The notes: generated by a model not told the origin, from the sequence alone. 8,267 nt of DNA from Bacteriovoracaceae bacterium (GCA_007116425.1 SKIL01000184.1:1-8267), one strand, 5' to 3'; shown: positions 1-6,626, counted from the stretch's first letter. Made by a program: numbers and translations.

Positions 1-360
1 AATTTTGGCGCATGTGATATTTTTTATGGCGCTTATGAAGCCGGTCGCCCTGCCATGCTTGGTGGAAATCCAGAGAAAGGGAAGAGGTACTTTTTGGAAG
101 CGATGGAGAAATGGCCTGCAAATTGGCTGACGGCCGTGGCCTATTTGCAATATTATCTTATCCCGATGAGTGACGAAGAGGGGTTTAAAGAAGTCTTTGG
201 AAAGTATTACTCAAAAGTCGATGAACTTCACAAGGCCCTAAGTTGGCACCCCACACGTGAGACCAGTGATGAGTTTAGTGAGCCAAAGCTTGGTGTGTAC
301 CAGGCCATGGCAGCAGAAAGATTAAAAATTATTAATAAATATAAGGACGAATTATTTTAA
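1..360 (+). CDS. tatT: TRAP transporter TatT-type component (3' part, 5' end outside window)
   Basis: The frame is open from base 1 to the TAA at 358-360, giving 119 visible residues. An ATG at 55 exists, but the frame stays open and family-like upstream of it (NFGACDIFYGAYEAGRPAML), so the true start lies outside the window. The visible part matches the C-terminal half of the TatT family: a G-x-P-x-x-GG turn, a helix with A-x-x-x-F-like spacing, then an acidic helix pair ending in K-x-DELF. Family knowledge: TatT (Treponema Tp0956 type) is a periplasmic, usually lipid-anchored, TPR-like helical protein that trimerises and docks to its partner binding protein in so-called TRAP-TatT transporters, possibly shuttling hydrophobic ligands. 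It sits 10 nt upstream of dctP and so is the promoter-proximal visible operon gene. The signal peptide or lipobox cannot be seen here. Family call good; ligand unknown. Confidence 0.8.
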   Translation, partial: NFGACDIFYGAYEAGRPAMLGGNPEKGKRYFLEAMEKWPANWLTAVAYLQYYLIPMSDEEGFKEVFGKYYSKVDELHKALSWHPTRETSDEFSEPKLGVYQAMAAERLKIINKYKDELF

Positions 361-370
361 AGAGGATTTT

Positions 371-1360
371 ATGACAAAAAAACTTTTCTACTTTTTATGT
401 TGTTTTTTTATGCTCAATACACACGCCATGGCCCTAGAGCTAAAAATTGGAGTTCTTGCACCTGAAGGAACTAACTGGGCCAATAATATGCGAGAGATGG
501 CCAATAAAATTAAGCAAGAGACAAATGGTGCGGTGACCTTGAGGATTTATTTTGGAGGCGCGCAAGGAGATGAACCAGATGTTCTTAGAAAGATCCGTAT
601 TGGACAACTCCAGGGAGGCGTTTTCACCGGAAAAACTCTCGGTGACATCAATGGTGATGTCAGAGTTTTAGAAATCCCTTTTACCTTTGAAGGAGATAGA
701 GCAAAAGGATGGAATGCGGTTGAGGCCTTGTCTGGTCAACTCAACCAGGGCTTTACGGAAAGAGGTTTTGTGAATCTTGGTTTTTTTGAACTTGGAATGG
801 TTTATTTTGTCTCTCAAAAAGAAAACCCTAATCTGAGAAGTCTTCAAGGACTAAAGATTTGGCAGTGGGAGGGCGACCAATTGGTCTCAACGATGATTGA
901 TACTATGGGTCTGGTTTCTGTTCCACTTCCATTGCCCGATGTTTTGAGTTCTCTTTCAACCGGGATAATTGAAGCCGCCTATGGCCCTCCACTTGGGATC
1001 CTTTCTTTACAGTGGAATACTCGCGTGAATTACCTTGTGGATTTTCCTATTGCTTACTCTGTTGGCGCGATGCTTGTTGACCAAAGAAGCTGGAGAAGAA
1101 TTTCTGAAGAAAATAGAGAAAAAATCTTGAACATCTCAAATGAATATATGGCCAAGATTAATAAGGCCAATATTCAAGACAATCAAGACGCTCTTACTGC
1201 AATGAAGTCAAGTGGAGTGAAATTCCTAAGTTTTCCTGAAGGAGATATTGAGCACGGACATACATATCGCCAAAAAATGATTGAGAAGCTAAGAGGAAAA
1301 TTGTTTTCTAAAGAAATTTATCAAGCCTTAAATAGTCACTTAGAAGCTAAGTCTGAATAG
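371..1360 (+). CDS. dctP: TRAP transporter substrate-binding protein, DctP family (TatT-linked type)
   Basis: This 329-aa protein has the usual length for DctP. It is the periplasmic binding protein that captures substrate and delivers it to the DctQM permease. ATG 371 follows AGAGGA at 361-366. Residues 1-21 are a signal peptide (Lys-rich n-region, Cys/Phe-rich core, cleavage likely after AMA21). Family landmarks: the N-terminal lobe beginning LELKIGVLAPEGTNW, the E-x-x-x-LRKIR-x-GQL segment (about 68-80), the hinge 'SLQGLKIW' (157-164), and 'TGIIEAAYGPPLG' (197-209), which corresponds to the usual tG-x-vD-G stretch. Odd feature: the arginine that normally follows GLKI and grips the ligand carboxylate (R147 in the SiaP structure) is Trp164 here, inside a W-x-W-E-G-D motif. 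Taken with the adjacent tatT gene, this suggests an atypical, possibly hydrophobic or non-carboxylate ligand. Family is certain; ligand is inference. Confidence 0.93.
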   Translation: MTKKLFYFLCCFFMLNTHAMALELKIGVLAPEGTNWANNMREMANKIKQETNGAVTLRIYFGGAQGDEPDVLRKIRIGQLQGGVFTGKTLGDINGDVRVLEIPFTFEGDRAKGWNAVEALSGQLNQGFTERGFVNLGFFELGMVYFVSQKENPNLRSLQGLKIWQWEGDQLVSTMIDTMGLVSVPLPLPDVLSSLSTGIIEAAYGPPLGILSLQWNTRVNYLVDFPIAYSVGAMLVDQRSWRRISEENREKILNISNEYMAKINKANIQDNQDALTAMKSSGVKFLSFPEGDIEHGHTYRQKMIEKLRGKLFSKEIYQALNSHLEAKSE

Positions 1361-1379
1361 GATATAGGAAAGGTTAAGC

Positions 1380-1904
1380 ATGAATGCTGTGAGAAAAATC
1401 TTAGGTGGCATTGATACCGGAATAGACTTTCTAACGAAGATCGTTCTTTTTATCGTTGTCATGAGTATGTTGTTTTTAAGCGTTACATCTATTTTTTTAA
1501 GATGGTTTGAAACATCTTACGGATGGATGGAACCGCTGATTAGGCATCTTGTTTTTCTATCTGCATTCTTAGGTGGAGTTTTGGCAACCGGAAGAGGTAC
1601 TCATATCGGAATCGATATTCTTGGGAAATACCTTGAGGGAATGCAGGCCATCCTTCCGATGCGTGTACTCAAGGCCATTATTTGTTTTGTCTCTTCTGGT
1701 ACTCTTATTTGGTTAATTTTTGCGACTTGGGAATTTATGAAAATTGAGCTCGAGTTTGGACGACCGGTATTTTTCGGAATTTCCTCTGGTGTCTTAGTCG
1801 GGATTATCCCTTTGGGCTTTGGTTTAATTGCGTATCGATTCTTTTATCACTTTTTTGTAACAGTTTTTTTTGGTTTACCTAAAGAGGACGAGGTGAAACC
1901 ATAA
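1380..1904 (+). CDS. dctQ: TRAP transporter small permease subunit DctQ
   Basis: The 174-aa inner-membrane protein has four hydrophobic segments (about 20-42, 53-72, 95-118 and 132-163), the DctQ topology. Recognisable family positions are Trp49 with the E-x-x-x-R block, GGVLATGRGTHIGIDIL (65-81) with the conserved His before the I-x-I-D turn, and a short charged C-terminal tail. DctQ is the small membrane subunit that pairs with DctM and forms part of the docking surface for the binding protein. The start ATG 1380 is preceded by AGGAAAGG (1366-1373). The gene begins 19 nt after dctP, and its TAA overlaps the dctM ATG by one base (TAATG), typical of translational coupling. DctQ sequences are poorly conserved, so the call rests on topology, the His/Trp motifs and the flanking dctP and dctM. 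Confidence 0.92.
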   Translation: MNAVRKILGGIDTGIDFLTKIVLFIVVMSMLFLSVTSIFLRWFETSYGWMEPLIRHLVFLSAFLGGVLATGRGTHIGIDILGKYLEGMQAILPMRVLKAIICFVSSGTLIWLIFATWEFMKIELEFGRPVFFGISSGVLVGIIPLGFGLIAYRFFYHFFVTVFFGLPKEDEVKP

Positions 1905-3214
1905 TGGGAGTCTTAGCTGCAATTCTTGTCGTTTTAACGGCACTGCTCGGAACACCATTATTTGTCGTTATGGCGCTTGCCGGTCTTGTCGCTTTTTCAT
2001 TTTCTGATGTGCCGTCTGCCGCATTGGCGATTGAAATCTATCGTGTCGCGAGCGCTCCAACTTTATTGACGATTCCACTATTTACTTTCGCCGGTTATTT
2101 AATGGCCGAGTCAAATTCACCTAAAAGACTTCTGCGTCTGGCCGATGCCGCCTTGGGATGGATGCCCGGAGGGGTCGCAATCGTTTCACTGGTGATCTGT
2201 GCTTTTTTTACGGCATTTACCGGAGCCTCTGGTGTAACTATTATTGCTCTTGGAGGACTTTTATATCCGATCTTAAAAAGTGAAGGTTATTCCGAAAGAT
2301 TTAGTCTCGGATTGATTACAACTTCGGGTTCTTTGGGGCTTCTTTTTGCTCCAAGTTTACCAATTATTTTGTACGGTATTGTTGCGAGAGTAGATATCGA
2401 TCAGCTCTTTTTGGCCGGAATTGCACCGGGAACATTTCTTATTCTAATTTTGGCCGCCTGGTCGATCAAGAATGCGAATCCTGATAAGCCTCTACTTGCG
2501 GCCCTCTCTGATTATAAAGAGCAAGTGCGGGCGCAAAGACCTCGCAATAAATTCTGCATAAAAGAGTTCTTTGCGGCCTTAAGAGAGAGCTTTCTCGAAG
2601 TTCTTCTACCAATTGGAATTATCATTGGGATTTACGGAGGTTATACCACGGCGACTGAAGCCGCGGCCCTGACCGCCTTCTATATTCTTATTTTAGAGTG
2701 TGTGATCTATCGTGACATTCATATTTTTAAAGATCTTCCGCGCATTACTTTTGACAGTATGAGCTTAGTTGGTGGAATTCTACTGATCTTATGTTGTGCC
2801 ATGGGATTTACAAACTATCTTATCGACGAAGAAGTGCCGATGAAGCTTTTGGCATTTATTCGTGAACATGTTGATAATAAATATGTCTTCCTATTACTCT
2901 TAAATATTTTCCTTCTCATCGTTGGAAGTATGATGGATATCTTCTCTGCAATTATTGTGGTTGTACCTTTGATCGCTCCGATTGCGGCAGAGTTTGATAT
3001 CCACCCAGTTCACTTGGCCATGATCTTTTTAACAAATTTAGAAATCGGATACATTACACCCCCAGTGGGAATTAATTTGTTTATCAGTAGTTTTCGCTTT
3101 AAGAAGCCGATGCTCGAATTATATAAGTCAGTTATTCCATACTTTATTCTTTTATTTATCGCTTTGATGGTCATTACTTACGTACCGACCCTTAGCTTGT
3201 TTATGATTGAGTGA
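1904..3214 (+). CDS. dctM: TRAP transporter large permease subunit DctM
   Basis: The 436-aa, strongly hydrophobic protein has about 11-12 membrane segments and the full DctM length. It forms the ion-coupled transport channel, usually Na+-driven in this family. Family landmarks in order: the P-x-F-x-x-AG-x-L-M-x-x-S stretch near 58-70, the SGS-like loop here reading FTGASGVT (105-112), SEGYSERF followed by the re-entrant region LGLLFAPSLPIILYG (144-158), F-x-AGIAPG (169-176), GGYTTATEAAAL (245-256), G-x-M-x-D (341-345), and TPPVGINLF (385-393). The re-entrant motif is usually PPS and is APS here (149-151). The ATG shares one base with the dctQ stop, and AGAGGACGAGG (1884-1894) is the ribosome site inside the dctQ end. 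The stop TGA is at 3212-3214. Family identity is secure. Confidence 0.95.
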   Translation: MGVLAAILVVLTALLGTPLFVVMALAGLVAFSFSDVPSAALAIEIYRVASAPTLLTIPLFTFAGYLMAESNSPKRLLRLADAALGWMPGGVAIVSLVICAFFTAFTGASGVTIIALGGLLYPILKSEGYSERFSLGLITTSGSLGLLFAPSLPIILYGIVARVDIDQLFLAGIAPGTFLILILAAWSIKNANPDKPLLAALSDYKEQVRAQRPRNKFCIKEFFAALRESFLEVLLPIGIIIGIYGGYTTATEAAALTAFYILILECVIYRDIHIFKDLPRITFDSMSLVGGILLILCCAMGFTNYLIDEEVPMKLLAFIREHVDNKYVFLLLLNIFLLIVGSMMDIFSAIIVVVPLIAPIAAEFDIHPVHLAMIFLTNLEIGYITPPVGINLFISSFRFKKPMLELYKSVIPYFILLFIALMVITYVPTLSLFMIE

Positions 3215-3234
3215 AGGGCTTAAGAGGTGAGGAG

Positions 3235-4881
3235 TTGATACTGAATAAAAAAAAGTCATTACTACTACTTGTCCTACTACTAAGTATGACAAAAATGATT
3301 TTTGCCTCTAATGACGATGATGAATTAAAGGTCAACCAAGCTGTGACTGACTATTATCTTCATTATTTTCATGGAGAGAAAAGTTTTGAGACTTACTCTG
3401 GACCTTTAAGTCCTGAGTTCATCTTAAACCCCTTTGAGGGCCAGATTAACTTTTTGGATGACTTGTTTGAAAAGTCTTATTTAGACAAACAGATACAAAC
3501 TCAGCTCTTTGAGATATTTAATTTTTGGGAGGGACCTTTTATTCAGGCCTTTCAATGTCCGAATTGGGCCTTATCTCAAAATATCGATTATATGCGATAT
3601 CTCTTTCGCTTGGTGACCATTAGTATTCTTTACGAAAAGTTTAAACTCTTAAATCGAGATATGTATCGACTTGGACTTAATCAAGGTTTATGTCCTATCG
3701 ATTATGAGGGACTTTTCAGCTCTTGTGCTCCTGAAACTAGTGATATGAAAACCTTTTTAGATCGAGCTAAAGTTCAAATGGAGCGACCGCACAATTGGTC
3801 TCAATATAATCGTATGACGAATACGCAAGTTGACGACTGGATGAAGCGATTTAGTGAGCTTGATCGAGAGCAAGAAAATTTAAGCATCTCTGAGGAGAGG
3901 TTATTAATTTGGTGCGACTCTAGTCAATCAGACTGCCAAAAAGACCTGAGTAAAAAAAAGCTTCAGTCATACTTTGCAGAGGTGTGTAAGAGTGATCGCT
4001 CTTTAGTTGAAAAAATCTGTAGTGAGAGAGATCAGTTCTACGGTCATTCTTGGTTACCACTTATAAAAAACATTATTAAAAATTCACACTCAATGAATTT
4101 GCTTAATCGAAGAGGTTACGGAGAGGGTTGTCTTGAGCGCTACGTCTCTGATTTTGATATGCGTTTTAATCATTTGCCAACGATTGATTATCTCGCTCCA
4201 GTCTTTGAGTCGATTTATAATTACCTACAAGCTCGTGGCTCTCGTCATGCGCAGGGCGCGCTATTTATCCCTGGTGCATTAAGAGAGTTTGACGACAGAG
4301 GTTTAGATCTTGCACTCTTTCGACCTCGACAAGTTGAACAACCGGATTATGGACCTGAACCAGAGCCCGAGCCTGAACCGGAACCACAACCAGAGCCTGA
4401 ACCACTACCTGAAATAATTCCAGTTATAGTTCAACCTCGGCCAGGGCCAGAGCCCGTTGTGGTTGAAGAGCCGGCCCCTCAGGAGAGCTATTTCTTGAGG
4501 GCGGCGATGCGCTTTATTGATAGTGGGATGAGTGAGTATTCCCTAGATATGAATAAATTTAAGGGTGATTTTACTTTTTCTGAGTCAATGGTTGAGGCGA
4601 TCAGTGGTCCCATTCAGGCCTATCAGACAAGAGATGCTCTTTTAGACATGCGAACATACGACTCGCTTGGTAGTAAGGAAGAGCCTGTTCGCTTGATTTT
4701 TTTAAAATATCTTATTGATTATGATCAGCACCAAGGGCTATTTAATATTGTCGATATTCTCGGCGAGCGTTTTTGGATTTTAAATGATATTGATAATGTC
4801 AGTAGGCCCGTATTCATTGAACTTGAAAATAGTCAAAAAACAAATTTTCAATGGCAGATAAGATTAGTTGTAGAAGCTTAG
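3235..4881 (+). CDS. Exported two-domain protein with Pro-Glu linker, function unknown
   Basis: I do not recognise this family. I chose the TTG start at 3235 (548 aa): AAGAGG (3222-3227) lies 7 nt upstream, and it gives a normal signal peptide (ILNKKK, then a Leu-rich core, cleavage near IFA/SN). A GTG at 3211 overlapping the dctM stop would add eight residues and has no Shine-Dalgarno; a CTG at 3241 is a third option. Counting from TTG, the N-terminal domain (about 25-365) is mostly helical and holds all eight cysteines (108, 153, 164, 227, 234, 251, 262, 299), suggesting disulfides outside the cytoplasm. A Pro-Glu linker covers 373-393 and a proline-rich spacer runs to about 415. A Cys-free C-terminal domain (about 420-548) follows. 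The linker recalls the periplasm-spanning Pro-rich part of TonB, but there is no TonB C-terminal motif. As the last gene of the TRAP operon it may be co-expressed with it; a direct role in uptake is unproven. Confidence 0.8.
   Translation: MILNKKKSLLLLVLLLSMTKMIFASNDDDELKVNQAVTDYYLHYFHGEKSFETYSGPLSPEFILNPFEGQINFLDDLFEKSYLDKQIQTQLFEIFNFWEGPFIQAFQCPNWALSQNIDYMRYLFRLVTISILYEKFKLLNRDMYRLGLNQGLCPIDYEGLFSSCAPETSDMKTFLDRAKVQMERPHNWSQYNRMTNTQVDDWMKRFSELDREQENLSISEERLLIWCDSSQSDCQKDLSKKKLQSYFAEVCKSDRSLVEKICSERDQFYGHSWLPLIKNIIKNSHSMNLLNRRGYGEGCLERYVSDFDMRFNHLPTIDYLAPVFESIYNYLQARGSRHAQGALFIPGALREFDDRGLDLALFRPRQVEQPDYGPEPEPEPEPEPQPEPEPLPEIIPVIVQPRPGPEPVVVEEPAPQESYFLRAAMRFIDSGMSEYSLDMNKFKGDFTFSESMVEAISGPIQAYQTRDALLDMRTYDSLGSKEEPVRLIFLKYLIDYDQHQGLFNIVDILGERFWILNDIDNVSRPVFIELENSQKTNFQWQIRLVVEA
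4351..4413 (+). repeat. Pro-Glu dipeptide repeat encoded in the operon-terminal gene
   Basis: This stretch encodes alternating Pro and Glu/Gln (about ten P-E/P-Q units). Codons vary between GAA/GAG and CCA/CCC/CCT/CCG, so the DNA is only an imperfect 6-nt repeat. The sequence is therefore kept for its protein property, a stiff acidic extended linker, and is unlikely to be a slippage-prone microsatellite. Confidence 0.85.
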
Positions 4882-4891
4882 GGTAAGAAAA

Positions 4892-4923
4892 GCCCCCCTA
4901 AAGTAGGAGGGCCGATATTTTTT
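4892..4923 (+). terminator. Bidirectional Rho-independent terminator between convergent genes
   Basis: GCCCCCCTA (4892-4900), loop AAG, TAGGAGGGC (4904-4912) form a 9-position stem with one C-A mismatch. On the plus strand CGATATTTTTT follows (T6 at 4918-4923). On the minus strand the stem is followed directly by TTTTCTT. It lies 10 nt after the plus-strand operon stop and next to the minus-strand lipoprotein stop, so it can end both transcripts. Confidence 0.8.
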
Positions 4924-5578
4924 ATAGTCCTCTTAAGTAACTCTTTAATCTTCTTTCTGTAGATCTGCCCATGTCTAAAAGAAGTAAGATACCAGAGTTT
5001 TCACCATTAATATCTTGACCAACAAGTGAGATATTACCTACACGGCTGCCACTAGAGTAAAATCTTGCTGTCAACATACTTTGACCAATTCCAAGACTAT
5101 CAACTGGTACAAATAGTCCAAACACATCTCGACCTAAATAAACACTTACGTTGTGGAATTCAGGAATTGAGAATGCTACAGCAGGAAGTGTTCCTGAAGC
5201 GACCCCTGGAAGAGCTCGACCACCAGGAAGAGCTTGTGGATCAAGAGTTCTTGTGTCCATGTCAAAGACATCGTTCAAGTTCATTTTGAATACCATAAGT
5301 GTTCCATCTGACTCAAAATCTGGCCCAATTTCGACGTAAGAATTTGGATATCGAGGAATGATATAGCGAAGTCCTCCCTCTACGTTCAAATTTTCAAATA
5401 CCATTGATACTGTCATGTACTGATCAACGAGTGTTACATGTGGCCCATCAACTCCTGCAATTTCGATATTTCTTCCATCACTTCCATCTCCACAGGCAGT
5501 CACCAGTAGGGACGATAGAAAAAATAAACCGGTTACAAATAAACTGTTCATTCTTGACTTTAATACTTTTACTTTCAT
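4922..5578 (-). CDS. Lipoprotein A, paralogue of the 5956-6606 gene, function unknown
   Basis: The predicted product is a 218-aa lipoprotein. The signal peptide is K-V-K-x-L-K-S-R, a hydrophobic core (about 12-26), and a lipobox LVTAC with Cys29 as the lipidated residue, followed by Gly, with no Asp at +2. The mature part contains VDGPH, VEGGLRY-x-IP-x-YPNSYVEI, a Pro/Gly loop ALPGGRALPGVASGTLPAVAF (116-136), and near the end RFYSSGSRVGNISLVG and GENSGILLLLDM, then a basic tail. Secondary structure looks mainly beta. I chose ATG 5578 over the in-frame GTG 5608 because from ATG the N-terminus aligns without gaps to the paralogue, both with Cys at position 29, and because a purine-rich GAGAGAGAGA sits just upstream. 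I do not recognise a named family. An envelope location is likely from the lipobox; the role is unknown. Confidence 0.85.
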   Translation of the reverse strand: MKVKVLKSRMNSLFVTGLFFLSSLLVTACGDGSDGRNIEIAGVDGPHVTLVDQYMTVSMVFENLNVEGGLRYIIPRYPNSYVEIGPDFESDGTLMVFKMNLNDVFDMDTRTLDPQALPGGRALPGVASGTLPAVAFSIPEFHNVSVYLGRDVFGLFVPVDSLGIGQSMLTARFYSSGSRVGNISLVGQDINGENSGILLLLDMGRSTERRLKSYLRGL

Positions 5579-5590
5579 GTTCTCTCTCTC
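5579..5590 (-). promoter_or_regulatory. (GA)5 purine tract acting as ribosome-binding site of lipoprotein A
   Basis: On the minus strand GAGAGAGAGA is followed by AC and then ATG 5578. It is the only Shine-Dalgarno-like sequence before that start, a degenerate GAGAG type with no AGGAGG core. As a five-unit dinucleotide repeat it could in principle change length, which would alter spacing; this is speculative. Confidence 0.45.
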
Positions 5591-5826
5591 AAAGAAACGA
5601 TGTTTCACTTGATGGTTTTATTTTTTCTTCAGCAGACGTACGGCCTTCACAAACGTTCAACAAAAAATTAAACCTTATTAAACGCCTCTGGTTATCTCTC
5701 ATAGGCACTAAGCCTAGCAAATTCAATTTAGAAATCAATCATTTGCTCGGGAAAATTTTGCCGTTACTTTAGGCCAAAAAAAAATAAGTTCAAAAATTCA
5801 TTGAAAACGCTATCTTAGCTCTGGGA

Positions 5827-5834
5827 GGGGGGGG
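5827..5834 (+). repeat. Homopolymeric G8 tract
   Basis: Eight consecutive G residues (preceded by GGGA) lie in non-coding DNA about 250 nt upstream of the lipoprotein A start. Runs this long are uncommon in this AT-rich sequence. They can be slippage-prone, but the position relative to any promoter is not known. Confidence 0.7.
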
Positions 5835-5887
5835 AGTACTTTTGGTGTGGAGTGGTTAGAGGCTTTATTGGTTAACTTTTTGAAAAC

Positions 5888-5940
5888 TGCCACTTTTTTA
5901 TGGCAAAGGCCTACACAGTGTTTAGCACTGTATAGGCCTT
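5888..5940 (-). terminator. Probable transcription terminator after lipoprotein B (two hairpins)
   Basis: A strong hairpin lies 15 nt downstream of the lipoprotein B stop. AAGGCCTACACAGTG (5906-5920) pairs with CACTGTATAGGCCTT (5926-5940) over 15 positions with one mismatch, around a 5-nt loop. Next to it is a small hairpin, TGCCA (5888-5892) with TGGCA (5901-5905). On the minus strand the large stem is followed by only TTT-GCC, so the T-tract is poor. Position and stem strength favour a terminator or RNA 3'-end stabiliser; an operator cannot be excluded. Confidence 0.5.
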
Positions 5941-5955
5941 ATGAAGTTTTGTGAT

Positions 5956-6606
5956 CTAGAGTCTGTCGATATAGCGCTTTAGTCTACGCTTAACGTTGCT
6001 ATCCATATCTAGGAGGAGAAGGATACCAGAGTTCTCACCATAGGCGTCTTCACCAACAAGTGAAATATTCCCAACTCTACTTCCGCTTGAGTAGAATCTT
6101 GATGTTAGGATCCCTTGTCCAATTCCGACGTTCTCAGATGGAACGAAGAAACCTAGTACTTTTGGCCCCAGGTAAACAGTTACATTATTAAATTGCTCTA
6201 GGCTAAACGCAACAGCTGGAAGTGTTCCTGTCGCTACACCAGGAAGAGCTCGTCCACCAGGAAGTGCTTGAGGGTCCATCATGTTTGGATCCATATCAAG
6301 CACATCGCTGATATTCATTTTAAAAACCATAAGTGTTCCTTCAGTGTCAAAACTTGGAGAAATTTCAACATATGAATTTGGATACTTTGGAATAACGTAT
6401 CTAAGTCCACCTTCGACATGTAGATTTTCAAAAGTCATTGATACTCGAAGTGTATCGTCAACTAATAGAAGATGAGGTCCATCAACTCCATCAATTTCTA
6501 GATTGTGTCCACTTTGTCCACAACCAACCATAAAAAATGATGAGAGCAAAAATAGCCCTGCAACCATAAAACTGTTTGTTCTTTTTCCCAAATTAAGATT
6601 TCCCAT
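5956..6606 (-). CDS. Lipoprotein B, paralogue of the 4922-5578 gene, function unknown
   Basis: The predicted product is a 216-aa lipoprotein. ATG 6606 has a clear ribosome site (CGAGGT) 5-6 nt upstream. The signal peptide is G-K-R-T, a hydrophobic core (about 12-27) and a lipobox-like FMVGC with Cys29. The lipobox is slightly atypical (Met at -3) but the Gly-Cys is intact. By hand alignment 128 of 181 residues after position 35 match lipoprotein A (about 71%) with no gaps; the signal regions match less (14 of the first 30). Best conserved are VEGGLRY, YPNSYVEI, DPQALPGGRALPGVA, GTLPAVAF, RFYSSGSRVGNISLVG and GENSGILLLLDM. The pair arose by tandem duplication. I do not recognise a named family. 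An envelope location is likely; the role is unknown. Confidence 0.87.
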   Translation of the reverse strand: MGNLNLGKRTNSFMVAGLFLLSSFFMVGCGQSGHNLEIDGVDGPHLLLVDDTLRVSMTFENLHVEGGLRYVIPKYPNSYVEISPSFDTEGTLMVFKMNISDVLDMDPNMMDPQALPGGRALPGVATGTLPAVAFSLEQFNNVTVYLGPKVLGFFVPSENVGIGQGILTSRFYSSGSRVGNISLVGEDAYGENSGILLLLDMDSNVKRRLKRYIDRL

Positions 6607-6626
6607 AATTACCTCGTTCTGTTTTT

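Larger units (their letters stand above)
5579..5955. other. Non-coding gap between the two lipoprotein genes
   Basis: About 377 nt separate the two minus-strand lipoproteins, and I see no convincing gene on either strand. It holds, in minus-strand order, two hairpins just after the upstream gene (5888-5940), a G8 run (5827-5834 on plus), an A9 run (5776-5784 on plus) and the 5' leader of lipoprotein A. A weak sigma-70-like promoter for lipoprotein A could be TTGAAT (5726-5721) with a 17-nt spacer and TATGAG (5703-5698); both boxes are only partial matches. The gap plus the hairpin suggests the two genes are separate transcription units. Confidence 0.5.

Noticed and set aside
4351..4413. Coding microsatellite capable of phase variation
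   Set aside because: Synonymous codon variation breaks the DNA repeat, and unit changes of 6 nt would keep the frame, so no on/off switch is expected.
3235..4881. Calling the Pro-Glu-linker protein a TonB homologue
   Set aside because: Only the low-complexity linker is similar. There is no TonB C-terminal domain motif, and the large Cys-containing N-terminal domain does not fit TonB.
5065..5339. Two overlapping plus-strand open frames (74 and 62 codons)
   Set aside because: Both lie wholly antisense to lipoprotein A, show no family features, and follow the reverse-strand Pro/Gly-loop codons; shadows.
4922..5608. Longer lipoprotein A starting at GTG 5608
   Set aside because: The extra ten residues have no counterpart in the paralogue and would push the signal peptide core inward; ATG 5578 aligns exactly with the paralogue start.
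5404..5772. Plus-strand open frame of 122 codons reaching into the lipoprotein gap
   Set aside because: Its first half is antisense to the signal peptide region of lipoprotein A and the rest is AT-rich gap with no ribosome site or recognisable protein character.
6281..6475. Plus-strand open frame of 64 codons
   Set aside because: Antisense to lipoprotein B; it mirrors the shadow in lipoprotein A because the two genes are duplicates.
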